From: Pontibacillus sp. HMF3514
GTDB taxonomy: Bacteria > Bacillota > Bacilli > Bacillales > BH030062
Assembly: GCF_009858175.1 (NCBI RefSeq)
Contig: NZ_CP047393.1
Location: forward strand, 496,001 to 560,000
Reading direction: 5' to 3'
DNA length: 64,000 nucleotides
Every line of letters starts with the position of its first letter. The first letter of the stretch is position 1. The notes beneath the pieces were generated by a model, which worked only from the letters and a program-made list of their open reading frames with translations, did no database searches and was not told the origin of the DNA. The position numbers were made by a program, and so were the translations under genes. Shown one piece after another: positions 15,170 to 24,380 of the stretch.

Positions 15170-17083
15170 GTGGTTTTTCAAAAAGAGCAATTGGATAATA
15201 AGATGACTGTTGAAGATTGTTTTGAGATGTTAGATTTTGCGGGCAAGTGGGGGTGCTACATCAACCATAATAGGAATAGGGTGCTCTGTAACAAATCATT
15301 CACTAAAATGGTCAATAGTGAAGGTGAGTTAACCGTTTGTGACTGGTTGAGCTTTTTTTCTAAAAAAGATCAATCTATCTTAAAAGTTCGAGTAGAGAAC
15401 CCTATTAACCAAGAGGATTTTTATGTTCGTGTCCAAATTAATCAGCAGCACTCCAATTGGGTAAAGACATCTTTAAAGATCGTCCAAGAGGGGGTTTTTA
15501 TTATCGGTGATGTTCCTGTTCCAGATCATAACATCATAGACCACGATATCAATGAACCTGTTCAGCAAAAACAAAACTACGTAAACCAGAATGTTGATCA
15601 TTTTATGACTTGGCTTTCGTTAATCGATCAAGAGATGGTATCTACAAAACCAAAGATGGATCCACAAGTTGATGCCCTCGAACGTTTTAAAGGTGATCAA
15701 CATATACAAACAATAATGGAAGAAATCCCTCACGGCTTTTCTGTCCTTGGTGATGACTGGAAGATTCGATACATGAATCCAACCCTTGAAAAGATTGTAG
15801 GTAGAAGGTTAGATGATTTGTATCAAAAGAATGTTTGGACGGTATATCCAGTTGAGCAATATCAAGACATGTATTCAAAATTAAAAGAAGCCTTTGAAAC
15901 ACAAGAGGTAATGAAAATCGAACAATATGTTTCTGATATTGGAAAGACACTTGAGTTAACTGTTTTTCCAAACGGAGACGAAATGACTCTTTTCATTCAA
16001 GACCTTACAGAAGTTCGTTTATACACTAGAGCCTTACAAGAAACAGAGGAACGTTTTTCACTATTAGCTGAGAACATTAATGAAGTATTTTGGATTACAA
16101 CATCTGATTTTGAGACATGGGAGTACATGAGTCCTTCATTTGAAAAAATATTTGAAATGAGTATTGAAGAGGCTTATAAAGATAAAGATCTTTGGTTTCA
16201 AGGGGTGCATGAAGAAGACCGTGATGAAGTTCACTCTGCATTTTTGTTTATGCGCTACCAGAAAGTTGCAGTAGAGTATCGTTTTCAAATGAAAAACGGT
16301 GATTGGAAGTGGATACGTTCGAAAGGATATCCACTACAAAAAGGAGATAAATCCATTGTTGTAGGTGTTCATGAAGACATCACGAACTTAAAAGAAAAAG
16401 ATGAATTACAGGCTAGAACAAAACAAAATGAAACGGCATTGAGAGTAGCGGCTGGTATTGCGCATGAAATTCGAAATCCATTAACGTCCATAAAAGGATT
16501 TATGCAACTTATGATGTCTAATAAGATGGAAGTTCAGAAGTATAGCGGAATTATTTTCTCAGAACTCTCAAGAATAGAAACGATTGTAAATGAGTTTATG
16601 CTTCTAGCAAAACCAACTCAGAAAATCGAATTAGAAGAAACTGATGTACATGACATCATGATTTATGTTACTTCATTATTTAAAAACCAAATTGAAGGGC
16701 AAGACATTGAACTCATACAAAACTTAGATCCATCTCTGCCTCAATGCTTATCAGACCCTAAACGTTTGAAGCAGATATTTATTAATTTGGTTAAGAATGC
16801 TGTAGAGGCAATGGAAGGTGGCGGTAGCTTAACCGTAAAAAGTGAGTACATTAAACAAAACTCAAGTCTTCGCTTTACAGTGAGTGACACTGGAAAAGGG
16901 ATAGAACAGGAGAAGCTCCAACGTATAGGAGAACCCTTTTTTACAACGAAAGAAAAAGGAACTGGTCTCGGAGTTATGGTTACAAACAAATTTGTAGAAA
17001 GCTTGGATGGACAAATTCATTATGAGAGTGAAATAGGAAAAGGTACATCTGTGATTGTAACCCTTCCAATTAAACCAATATAA
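15170..17083 (+). CDS. Multi-PAS sensor histidine kinase, sporulation-kinase type (KinA/KinE-like)
   Basis: About 637 residues without membrane helices. After a weak N-terminal PAS-like region and a linker come two clear PAS domains (MEEIPHGFSVLGDDWKIRYM; ENINEVFWITTSDFETWEYM, with a PAC end VVGVHEDITNLKE). Then follow a HisKA domain with H-box GIAHEIRNPLTSIKGF, N-box FINLVKNAVEAM, G1 DTGKGIEQEKL, F/G2 boxes GEPFFTTKEKGTGLG. This is the H-box style of Bacillus phosphorelay kinases that phosphorylate Spo0F. No response regulator gene adjoins, as for those orphan kinases. The GTG at 15170 has AAAAGAGG 7 bases upstream and is preferred to the TTG at 15152. Confidence 0.87.
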   Translation: MVFQKEQLDNKMTVEDCFEMLDFAGKWGCYINHNRNRVLCNKSFTKMVNSEGELTVCDWLSFFSKKDQSILKVRVENPINQEDFYVRVQINQQHSNWVKTSLKIVQEGVFIIGDVPVPDHNIIDHDINEPVQQKQNYVNQNVDHFMTWLSLIDQEMVSTKPKMDPQVDALERFKGDQHIQTIMEEIPHGFSVLGDDWKIRYMNPTLEKIVGRRLDDLYQKNVWTVYPVEQYQDMYSKLKEAFETQEVMKIEQYVSDIGKTLELTVFPNGDEMTLFIQDLTEVRLYTRALQETEERFSLLAENINEVFWITTSDFETWEYMSPSFEKIFEMSIEEAYKDKDLWFQGVHEEDRDEVHSAFLFMRYQKVAVEYRFQMKNGDWKWIRSKGYPLQKGDKSIVVGVHEDITNLKEKDELQARTKQNETALRVAAGIAHEIRNPLTSIKGFMQLMMSNKMEVQKYSGIIFSELSRIETIVNEFMLLAKPTQKIELEETDVHDIMIYVTSLFKNQIEGQDIELIQNLDPSLPQCLSDPKRLKQIFINLVKNAVEAMEGGGSLTVKSEYIKQNSSLRFTVSDTGKGIEQEKLQRIGEPFFTTKEKGTGLGVMVTNKFVESLDGQIHYESEIGKGTSVIVTLPIKPI

Positions 17084-17088
17084 AAGGC

Positions 17089-17118
17089 GGCTATCCGAGT
17101 TGGATTCCGTTTTTTATT
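17089..17118 (+). terminator. Probable terminator after kinase gene
   Basis: Interrupted stem CGGCTATCC/GGATTCCG followed by T6. Confidence 0.5.
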
Positions 17119-17155
17119 TATTTTATTGTAGAACATTTGTTCGATTCGGTCAATG

Positions 17156-17902
17156 TTAAAGTATTTGATCAAATACATCCATTATTCCCTTCACTTTTTG
17201 GATTTTTTGACCAATGTAGATTTTTTTAGGTTTCACAAAACCATCTCGAAAAAAATACTTGCGTTCATTCTGTTTCATTTTGTGAAAAATCTCTGTTCGT
17301 ATTTGTTGAATCATATATTTACGGAATGGGAAGCTTTTATAGATTTGAGGGTCGTAGTCTTGGATCTGATCTCGTAAAGCTGGATAGTCGTATATTTTTC
17401 CTTCATACATGATTTCTAGCTTGTTGTGATAACGAAAATCATCAGGTGTTACAAGAGAGCTTGGTTTGGCAAATAGACTACACCCTGAGCGTTTTAATAT
17501 TTCAGAAACGAATTGTGAGCAGAAATAGGAAGCTTTTACTTCAATGGGATACTTTGCAGGTACCCCTAAAAGACCAATAAAATTATATTGATAGTTAAAA
17601 TGATTTTTTTCAAACACTTGGATGAGCCGGATTAGCTTTTCATATTCTCGATCTGATATGTATAAGCGAAGGATGGCACAGGTACTATTTGGATACCAGC
17701 TATAGGTTCCCTTCACAAAATCTTCTTTTACAAACCCAGCCCAAAATGGATTATCAGGCTGTTTTCTCCCAAAGCTATATAACAATTCAAGGTTTTCATC
17801 TAACGCTATAGAAGCATGGTTATAAGGCGCATTCGTTACACTCTTAATCGCTTTGTTTAAAAATGTTCCTGTATTCGTTAGAACTATATAAATTGGTTTC
17901 AT
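17156..17902 (-). CDS. YiiX/permuted NlpC-P60-like papain-fold hydrolase
   Basis: 248 residues. PYNHASIALDE gives a catalytic-type histidine ahead of the cysteine block ASYFCSQFVSEILKRSG; His before Cys is the order of circularly permuted NlpC/P60 (YiiX/YebB, LRAT-like) enzymes. The C-terminal third is basic and helical. Substrate could be peptidoglycan or lipid amides. The frame extends to 17986, but GGAGATGG 6 bases before the ATG at 17902 fixes the start. No signal peptide. Divergent from the sugar-dehydrogenase gene. Confidence 0.75.
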   Translation of the reverse strand: MKPIYIVLTNTGTFLNKAIKSVTNAPYNHASIALDENLELLYSFGRKQPDNPFWAGFVKEDFVKGTYSWYPNSTCAILRLYISDREYEKLIRLIQVFEKNHFNYQYNFIGLLGVPAKYPIEVKASYFCSQFVSEILKRSGCSLFAKPSSLVTPDDFRYHNKLEIMYEGKIYDYPALRDQIQDYDPQIYKSFPFRKYMIQQIRTEIFHKMKQNERKYFFRDGFVKPKKIYIGQKIQKVKGIMDVFDQIL

Positions 17903-18048
17903 TATTCCATCTCCAATTAATCGTTGTCTATAAATATAGTAGTATAAGTTTTGAATCATGAGTAGAGTTTTTGTAAATGTTTTCAAAAAAACAACGAGAG
18001 TCTAATTTGTATATTAAGGGGGAATGGTTATATAGAAGGAGTGATGAA

Positions 18049-19140
18049 ATGTATAAAATATTAATTATAATGATGATCCCGTTACTGTTCGTGGTAGGTT
18101 GTAATAAACAGGATTCTAATCAATCAGAGCAAAGTGAACAGACTTCTTCTATACAGAACGTTAATGCAACTGTACAGGATTCTGAAGTTATCGCAACGAA
18201 CCTTAAAGTACCTTGGGATATCATTCAAACGGATGAAGGATTTTTCATTAGTCAACGTGGAGGAACCATCATAAAAGTTCATGAGAATGGTCAAAAGACG
18301 GAGATGCCATTGCAAATGGAACGCGATGTTGTACATAGGGGAGAAGGTGGATTACTTGGCTTCGTCCTTCATCCAGACTATTCACAAAATCAAAAAGCGT
18401 ATGTGTATCATACCTATGAAGAGCAAGGAAGACGGCAGAATCGTGTCGTATTATTGAAACAAGTAAACCAGTCTTGGCAGGAGCAGAAGGTTATGATCGA
18501 AGGAATACCTGGAAGTAACATTCATAACGGGGGACGACTGGAAATTGGACCGGATCAACTACTTTATGTGTCTACTGGTGATGCAGCTCAGAAAAGTAAT
18601 GCACAGGACTTAAATAGTCTGTCCGGCAAAATTCTTCGGATGAATTTAGATGGTTCGATCCCAAGTGACAATCCTTATGATAACTCGTATATCTATTCTT
18701 ATGGACACAGAAATCCTCAAGGGATGACTTGGAGTGAAGATGGTACTATGTATGCTTCTGAACATGGTTCCCGTGCTTATGATGAGATTAATCTTATAAA
18801 GCCTGGAGCGAACTATGGATGGCCTGTTATACGTGGGGATGAACAAAAAGAAGGAATGGAGAGGCCGGTATTTCATTCGGGGGAAAATACATGGGCGCCT
18901 TCTGGTCTTACTTACCGAAATGGTCATTTATATATGGCAGGATTACGAGGTGAACAAATCCGTGAATTTGATCTTGAACAAAAATCCTCGAGAGTGTTCG
19001 TTGATGGTGTCGGACGTGTAAGAGACATTCTTTTTGATGGAAATGATATGTATTTTATAACGAATAATACGGATGGAAGAGGTACACCACAGCTGAATGA
19101 TGATAAGTTAATTAAAGTGGTGTTGCAACAAGATAGTTAA
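18049..19140 (+). CDS. PQQ-type glucose/sorbosone dehydrogenase-like lipoprotein
   Basis: 363 residues. A lipoprotein signal (MYKILIIMMIPLLFVVGC) places the mature chain on the outer face of the membrane. The rest is a six-bladed propeller of the soluble aldose dehydrogenase (Asd/YliI) family: LKVPWDI, GEGGLLGFVLHPDY, NIHNGGRLEIGPD, YSYGHRNPQG, SEHGSRAYDEINLI, GANYGWPV. These enzymes use PQQ and Ca2+; Bacillus does not usually make PQQ, so cofactor supply is uncertain. AGAAGGAG precedes the ATG at 18049; the frame start at 17977 would bury the signal peptide. Confidence 0.88.
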   Translation: MYKILIIMMIPLLFVVGCNKQDSNQSEQSEQTSSIQNVNATVQDSEVIATNLKVPWDIIQTDEGFFISQRGGTIIKVHENGQKTEMPLQMERDVVHRGEGGLLGFVLHPDYSQNQKAYVYHTYEEQGRRQNRVVLLKQVNQSWQEQKVMIEGIPGSNIHNGGRLEIGPDQLLYVSTGDAAQKSNAQDLNSLSGKILRMNLDGSIPSDNPYDNSYIYSYGHRNPQGMTWSEDGTMYASEHGSRAYDEINLIKPGANYGWPVIRGDEQKEGMERPVFHSGENTWAPSGLTYRNGHLYMAGLRGEQIREFDLEQKSSRVFVDGVGRVRDILFDGNDMYFITNNTDGRGTPQLNDDKLIKVVLQQDS

Positions 19141-19221
19141 TTTCTAATTGTATATTGTCACATATGCCCAGCTGTTGAATACACTAACAGCGACTTCAAT
19201 AAAAAGGGGAGAGTGTTCAAT

Positions 19222-19668
19222 ATGCAACATGGAAATTATGGAATGCAAAATCCTTATGGCAATCCATCTCACGGAGGTATGGGGTATGGGGGCCAAATGA
19301 ATAACTCTATGATGAATATGCCTCAACAAATGCCACAAGGGTACAGTAAGAACGATATGAAAGATCAATTAAATGGATATAAACACTATTTCATCATCTT
19401 AGAAATGAAAGATGGTCAACAGTATGAAGGTATTGTTGAAGATATCGATGCAGAAAATGTTTATGTTCTGATGCCTGTTGGAGACGAAGATGACGATGAG
19501 TCACCTGACCAACGCCAATGGGGTTATGGTGGCGGCTTTGGACCAGGATACGGCTGGGGTGGTGGATATGGTGGAGGTTATGGTTACCCACGTCGATTCC
19601 GTCGATTCCGTCGATATCGTTTTCCTTTCTTCGGTATCGGACGGTGGTTCTTCCCGTTCTTCTGGTAA
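19222..19668 (+). CDS. Gly/Tyr/Met-rich protein with Sm-like centre and basic-aromatic tail
   Basis: 148 residues in three parts. The N-terminal 45 are N/G/M/Q-rich and low in complexity; the centre (HYFIILEMKDGQQYEGIVED, then VYVLMPVGDED) looks like a small Sm/LSm-type beta barrel; the tail has GYGGG repeats, then RRFRRFRRYRFPF and WFFPFFW. The arginine repeat reflects a 9-base tandem DNA repeat (CGTCGATTC). Similar architecture is found in Bacillaceae surface or spore-coat-like proteins, but the function is unknown. The ATG at 19222 fits the AGGGGAG site better than the GTG at 19213. Confidence 0.7.
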   Translation: MQHGNYGMQNPYGNPSHGGMGYGGQMNNSMMNMPQQMPQGYSKNDMKDQLNGYKHYFIILEMKDGQQYEGIVEDIDAENVYVLMPVGDEDDDESPDQRQWGYGGGFGPGYGWGGGYGGGYGYPRRFRRFRRYRFPFFGIGRWFFPFFW

Positions 19669-19680
19669 GGGACTTCTCAA

Positions 19681-19720
19681 AGTCGTATGTGAGCTTTCGA
19701 AGCTCACATACGGCTTTTTT
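19681..19720 (+). terminator. Terminator after Gly/Tyr-rich gene
   Basis: Stem of about 16 bp including CGTATGTGAGCTT and its perfect complement, 3-base loop, T6. Confidence 0.92.
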
Positions 19721-19747
19721 GTATTTAATATAATCCCAATAATTGCA

Positions 19748-19762
19748 TTTCAGTAACTGAAA
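19748..19762. promoter_or_regulatory. Perfect 15-bp palindrome upstream of the AGCS gene
   Basis: TTTCAGT A ACTGAAA, 8 bases before the candidate -35. Possible operator; no regulator is known. Confidence 0.35.
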
Positions 19763-19769
19763 ATCTTGC

Positions 19770-19799
19770 TTGCGACGTGCTGTGATCATATGCGATACT
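19770..19799 (+). promoter_or_regulatory. Candidate promoter of the AGCS symporter
   Basis: TTGCGA, 18-base spacer, GATACT with upstream TGC. Confidence 0.4.
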
Positions 19800-19860
19800 G
19801 TGACAATGGAATTTATACATCAGTGAATTAAAGTATTACAACAAGAAAGGGATTTCAAAA

Positions 19861-21204
19861 GTGGATTTTATTACAGAATTCTTTAAAGGGATAAATAACT
19901 TCTTATGGGGACCTTTCATGCTCCTGTTTTTACTTGGGACAGGCGTTTGGCTTACCCTACATTTAGGTTTTATACAGGTACGGTTTTTGGGAGAAGGATT
20001 CAAGAAGACGTTTGCACCTCTTTTCAAAAAAGATCAAGAGGATGGAATCAATTCTTTTAAAGCATTAGCAACATCCATTTCTGCACAAGTTGGAACAGGT
20101 AACTTAGCCGGGGTTGCTACAGCAATTGCTTCAGGTGGACCTGGTGCGATTTTTTGGATGTGGATCAGCTCATTCTTTGGAATGGCGACGATTTTTGCAG
20201 AGTCTGTTTTAGCTCAAACATATAAGAAAAAGCAAGGAGAGCAGCCAGTTGGGGGACCAGCGTTTTATATTAAATATGGATTAGGCAGTAAATGGCTCGC
20301 TGGTTTTTTTGCTGTTGCAATTATTATTGCTCTTGGGTTTGTTGGGAATATGGTTCAATCTAATGCGATAACTGTAGCCATGAATCAAACATTAAACACA
20401 GATAGCTTTGGAATTAGCTTACTGTTTGGTGTGCTTGTGGCATTTTTTGTAGGTCTCATTTTGTTTGGTGGTATTCAGCGTATTGCGAACTTTGCTGGTA
20501 ATGTTGTACCGGTTATGGCGCTATTATATATTATCGGAAGTGTCGTTATTGTTGTCTTATACTGGGATCAATTAATACCTACACTGTCCTTAATTGTCAA
20601 TGCAGCTATTAATCCGAATGCAGCTGCTGGTGGTGTTCTAGGGGCTACAGTGAAAGAAGCGGTTCGTTACGGAATTGCACGAGGCTTATTCTCTAATGAA
20701 GCGGGAATGGGTTCGACACCTCACGCACACGCAGTGGCTAAGGTCAAACATCCAGCTGAACAAGGTCTGGTGGCAATGGTTGGTGTGTTTATTGATACGG
20801 TAATCATTTGTACGCTAACTGCCCTTGTTGTAATCATGACAGATGCTCACAAAACGGATTTGGAAGCAAGTGCAATTACACAAGAAGGCTTTGCTCGTGG
20901 ATTAGGCGAATTTGGTATTCCATTTATCGCAGTTTGTTTACTGTTCTTTGCCTTTACAACCATTTTAGGTTGGGCTTACTTCGGTGAGGTCAATGTTCGC
21001 TTCTTATTTGGAGAAAAAGGGGTACCGACATATCGCGCCATTGTTTTATTGTTTATTGTAGTTGGAGCGATTGTAAAAGTAGAGTTTGTTTGGCAAGTCG
21101 CAGATACGTTTAACGCTCTGATGGTGCTTCCAAACATCCTTGCGCTTCTCTTATTAACAAAGGTTGTAAAGCGGTCATGGAAAGAGTATAGAAAAACGAA
21201 TTAA
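19861..21204 (+). CDS. Sodium:alanine/glycine symporter (AGCS family)
   Basis: 447 residues with about 11 membrane helices. Family landmarks are GVWLTLHLGFIQ, SISAQVGTGNLAGVATAIASGGPGA (Na+ and substrate site region), FAESVLAQTYK, GGPAFYIKYG, and NEAGMGSTPHAHAVAKV. It imports alanine, glycine or possibly glutamine (AlsT-like) with Na+. The GTG start at 19861 has AAGAAAGGGA upstream. Monocistronic with its own promoter candidate and a strong terminator at 21208. Confidence 0.93.
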   Translation: MDFITEFFKGINNFLWGPFMLLFLLGTGVWLTLHLGFIQVRFLGEGFKKTFAPLFKKDQEDGINSFKALATSISAQVGTGNLAGVATAIASGGPGAIFWMWISSFFGMATIFAESVLAQTYKKKQGEQPVGGPAFYIKYGLGSKWLAGFFAVAIIIALGFVGNMVQSNAITVAMNQTLNTDSFGISLLFGVLVAFFVGLILFGGIQRIANFAGNVVPVMALLYIIGSVVIVVLYWDQLIPTLSLIVNAAINPNAAAGGVLGATVKEAVRYGIARGLFSNEAGMGSTPHAHAVAKVKHPAEQGLVAMVGVFIDTVIICTLTALVVIMTDAHKTDLEASAITQEGFARGLGEFGIPFIAVCLLFFAFTTILGWAYFGEVNVRFLFGEKGVPTYRAIVLLFIVVGAIVKVEFVWQVADTFNALMVLPNILALLLLTKVVKRSWKEYRKTN

Positions 21205-21207
21205 CAC

Positions 21208-21239
21208 AAAAAGTCTAGGGTATTCCCTAGACTTTTTTC
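21208..21239 (+). terminator. Terminator after AGCS gene
   Basis: 12-bp perfect stem (AAAAGTCTAGGG and complement) with 4-base loop and T run; A-rich left side could also serve the other strand. Confidence 0.9.
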
Positions 21240-21266
21240 TTTTTATCAAGGATATATTCAACAATC

Positions 21267-21482
21267 TCCCCCTTATGTGGAAGACTTGGAATCGAGATAA
21301 TGTGCGGTGGAGGTCCGTTGCTGGAAAAAGAGGTAGGGGTTCATTGAAACGGCGATACTCCTGTGGAAGACCGTCCGAGCCTCCTCGTTCACTCCGTTCT
21401 CTGCGGGGGATCGGGCGCCCTTTCTACCACTGGAGTTCGCCGTTTCTTTCACCCCTTGCATTTATGGAGGTTAACGGACCCA
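21267..21482 (+). repeat. Family D intergenic repeat, copy 2
   Basis: Starts CCCCCTTATGTGGAAGACTT and ends at TTAACGGACC. Same dyad arms (GAAACGGCG/CGCCGTTTC) and core GCCTCCTCGTTC...CTGCGGGG as the other D copies. No family C element lies between this and the B copy at 21605. Confidence 0.88.
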
Positions 21483-21604
21483 TGGGTGATATCTTTTAAT
21501 CTCTTGTATAAGGAAAATGCGATCTCAGATACTAAAACCCTTTATATAGGGCTTTAGATTACTTTGAAGCATATATGATGTAACCACGTATTCTAAATCA
21601 GAAA

Positions 21605-21825
21605 ACCTTACGATAGCTGCGGTTCCGTTATTCACCATTCGGATAAGGTGGGCTGTGGAACGGGTTGACTCCTCCGGTAGAAAGGGCGAGCGAGATCCCG
21701 CAGGAACGAAGTGACGAGGAAGCTCGATCGGTCTTCCGGGGAAAGCAACCCGTTCCACAGCCCGCCGCACTGCATAAACGTAACGGAACCATCCTGCACC
21801 AGCTTATTCTACATAACTGCCAGAT
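21605..21825 (+). repeat. Family B intergenic repeat, copy 2
   Basis: Perfect 17-bp arms at 21651-21667 and 21746-21762 (GGCTGTGGAACGGGTTG and complement) enclose the shared core GAACGAAGTGACGAGGAAGC. The right end CTTATTCTACATAACTGCC is matched in reverse beside B copy 1. Confidence 0.92.
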
Positions 21826-21842
21826 TGTTTAACAATAAACAA

Positions 21843-21880
21843 ATAAGCACTCTACTTACACTGAAAAGTAGAGTGCTTAT
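21843..21880 (-). terminator. Terminator of nhaC
   Basis: Perfect 15-bp stem ATAAGCACTCTACTT and complement, about 35 bases after the nhaC stop on the minus strand; T-rich flank. Confidence 0.8.
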
Positions 21881-21915
21881 ATCAATGGTTATTAATAAGG
21901 AACTGTTTATTAAGA

Positions 21916-23322
21916 TTAACCTGTTTTTCGAAGGTCATAGGACTTCGATAATCCTTGCTTCTTATCAATCGTCCACCCAGTGAATCCGTAAATCATATTA
22001 ATAAGGATTACCAAGTAAGAGAAGAAGATGAACGGAATGAAGCTGTATGGACTAACGCTCATCAGGTTACTTACGAATACAGCCGGAACACCCCATGGCA
22101 CTAGATTGATTCCAACTGTACCTGCAGCTTCAACAGACCGTGATAAGTTTTTCGGGTCTATGCCTCTTTTTTCGTACCCATCTAAGAAAGCACGAGTCGG
22201 TAAAATGAGAGCTAGAAACTGTGATCCACTAGCAAAGCTTACAACTAGAGTGGATAAAAGAGTTGAAAGAATAAGAGATCCTGTACTTTGAATTTTTTCA
22301 ATAGCTTGCTGAAGAAGAACTTTGAATACCTGAACGCCTTCAAGCATGCCACCTAGTGCTGTTGCTACAACAATAAGTCCAATGGTATTTAGCATTGAAG
22401 TTAAACCACCGCGACTTAGGAGTTCTTTAATAGTTTCATTTTCTGCTTGAGACTTGTATCCTTCGGTCATTGCGTTAATAACTTCGCTTACTCCACTTCC
22501 CTGTACAAAAATCGCAATTAATCCACCAAGTGCACTCACGATAACAAGTGATGGAACAGCTGGGTACCGTTTCGCCATTAGAATAATTGTGACAAGCGGT
22601 AACAGTAACAATAATGGGTGAATAACAAAGGATTCACTTAACCCTGTTAATACCTCTTGAATCTGATCGGAATTCACTGATGATAATGGTGTGTTCATTC
22701 CCAAGAACCAGAATAAAAGAATCGTTATAATAAATGCTGGAATTGTGTCCCATAACATGTGACGTACGTGGTCGAATAGATTCACACCAACCATAGCTGG
22801 TGCTACGTTTGTGGTATCCGATAGAGGTGAAAGTTTATCACCAAAGAAGGCACCAGAAACAGTTGCACCAACGATATGAGCTGCCGGGAATCCCATGCTC
22901 GTACCGATTGCCATAAAGGCTAAACCAACTGTTGCGATTGCAGTAAAAGAACTTCCTAACGTAACTGCAACGATTCCTGTAATTAGGGCTACAGTAGGTA
23001 GAAAAACATTTGGATTAATAAACGTTAATCCGTAATAGATGATTGTTGGAATTGTTCCACTCAAAATCCATGCACCAACAATTGTTCCAATAATTAATAA
23101 AATAAAGACAGCAGGTAATGCTCGGGTAACTCCTTCCTTCATAAAACCCTGAAGATCATCCCAGGAGTGATTTAAAGTAAAACCAATTGCTGCTGTTGCT
23201 ATAATGCCGATGATGAGCGGCATAAACATTCCTGCTTCCCACACAACAATGGAAGAGGTAGCAGATATGATTAAAGCTAGTATGGGGACCAAGGCTAATA
23301 AAAAGCTCGGTTCTTTCTTCAT
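21916..23322 (-). CDS. nhaC: Na+/H+ antiporter NhaC
   Basis: 468 residues, about 12 membrane helices. The NhaC block GAFFGDKLSPLSDTTNVAPAM is clear, preceded by TLGSSFTAIATVG and followed by the hydrophobic C-terminal half. It exchanges internal Na+ for external H+, or in some homologues malate/lactate with Na+ (MleN). The first ATG (23331) abuts the GAGAGG site; the ATG at 23322 has a 9-base spacer and was chosen. Sodium export fits a halotolerant host. Confidence 0.92.
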   Translation of the reverse strand: MKKEPSFLLALVPILALIISATSSIVVWEAGMFMPLIIGIIATAAIGFTLNHSWDDLQGFMKEGVTRALPAVFILLIIGTIVGAWILSGTIPTIIYYGLTFINPNVFLPTVALITGIVAVTLGSSFTAIATVGLAFMAIGTSMGFPAAHIVGATVSGAFFGDKLSPLSDTTNVAPAMVGVNLFDHVRHMLWDTIPAFIITILLFWFLGMNTPLSSVNSDQIQEVLTGLSESFVIHPLLLLLPLVTIILMAKRYPAVPSLVIVSALGGLIAIFVQGSGVSEVINAMTEGYKSQAENETIKELLSRGGLTSMLNTIGLIVVATALGGMLEGVQVFKVLLQQAIEKIQSTGSLILSTLLSTLVVSFASGSQFLALILPTRAFLDGYEKRGIDPKNLSRSVEAAGTVGINLVPWGVPAVFVSNLMSVSPYSFIPFIFFSYLVILINMIYGFTGWTIDKKQGLSKSYDLRKTG

Positions 23323-23387
23323 TGATGACATCCTCTCGTTGTTATAAATATATCTTTAGCACTTTTATGCTTTTGTGCTTTTATCTA

Positions 23388-24275
23388 CTAAAATATTATG
23401 AAGAAAGAAAAAGAGGATGTCAACCTAGGGAAGACTTCCTCTTTTTGGTTATAGTTATTTTCTAGCAGAGGATCATACATCATAAGGGCATGGTTTTCGG
23501 TCACATACTCGTCATCAATTTCTTGTTGTTGATAGTTATAGACTTTCCGATGAATCTTGTTGTGGCGTACATATGCACCCCAATGTTCGTGTGTAATAAC
23601 ATGTTCTTTTTCATAAACATGATAGCTTGTTAAGGGGGCATGGGTTGATCGCCATTCACCGAGAAGGTGCTCGTCTGTTAACCAAAGGTTTAATTGGAAA
23701 GGATGTTCTGTCTTATTTTGTATTTGCAAATCTAGAAAATTGTAGGCACATGTTGCCCCACTACCAAATGGTTGCTTTCGATTGGCATCTGGGAACACAT
23801 CATAACTATGTCTGTGGCGCTCTAGTACAGTTAATGGCGTGTGTAATGTCATCCAGTAAATGAGGTTAGATAATTGACAGAGTCCACCACCAACCCCTGG
23901 TTTAAAGGAGCCGTAAAAAAGAATCATGCCCGGTATATAACCTTTACGTTTTGATGGGTTGCCTATCAACTTCCAATAAGAGAATGTTTCACCTGGTTTG
24001 ATAATAAGCCCATTTAACTGTTTAATTGCGATTGAAAGGTTGTGGACTTTATTATCCTGATACCACATGTCGACTTCTCGTAATTGGCGGTATAACTTAG
24101 ACTTATGGGTGAAAACTTGGCGCTGTAGTGGTTGGGGGTGCAGTGTATTAGCGTAGGACTGGTTGTGTTTTATCCATTCTAAATGCTTTTTGGATCGGTA
24201 ATATAGCTTTCCCGCATGAGCCCGAATAGGGTGACGTTTTTTCGGCTTTATTGCTAATGATTGAAAGACGTTCAC
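23388..24275 (-). CDS. VanW family protein
   Basis: 295 residues. The VanW core is present: KPGETFSYWKLIGNPSKRKGY, GGGLCQLSNLIYWM, LTVLERHRHSYDVFPD. VanW proteins accompany some vancomycin-resistance clusters but most in Bacilli are of unknown, probably cell-wall related, function; there are no vanHAX or vanRS genes here, so resistance should not be inferred. The GTG start has AAGGGGG 8 bases upstream. It lies between mreBH and nhaC on the same strand, separated from mreBH by a terminator. Confidence 0.87.
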   Translation of the reverse strand: MNVFQSLAIKPKKRHPIRAHAGKLYYRSKKHLEWIKHNQSYANTLHPQPLQRQVFTHKSKLYRQLREVDMWYQDNKVHNLSIAIKQLNGLIIKPGETFSYWKLIGNPSKRKGYIPGMILFYGSFKPGVGGGLCQLSNLIYWMTLHTPLTVLERHRHSYDVFPDANRKQPFGSGATCAYNFLDLQIQNKTEHPFQLNLWLTDEHLLGEWRSTHAPLTSYHVYEKEHVITHEHWGAYVRHNKIHRKVYNYQQQEIDDEYVTENHALMMYDPLLENNYNQKEEVFPRLTSSFSFFIIF

Positions 24276-24337
24276 TAGGAGATCCCCCTTAGTACCTTTT
24301 AGATTATTTTACCATATAGAGGTGGGGAGAGAATCTA

Positions 24338-24370
24338 TAAAAAAAGACTATCCCAATTCAAGGATAGTCT
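24338..24370 (-). terminator. Terminator of mreBH
   Basis: Stem AGACTATCC/GGATAGTCT followed on the minus strand by T7. Confidence 0.88.
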
Positions 24371-24380
24371 TCTAACACTT

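Noticed and set aside
23388-24275. Vancomycin-resistance determinant
   Set aside because: VanW-family homology only; vanHAX and vanRS are absent.
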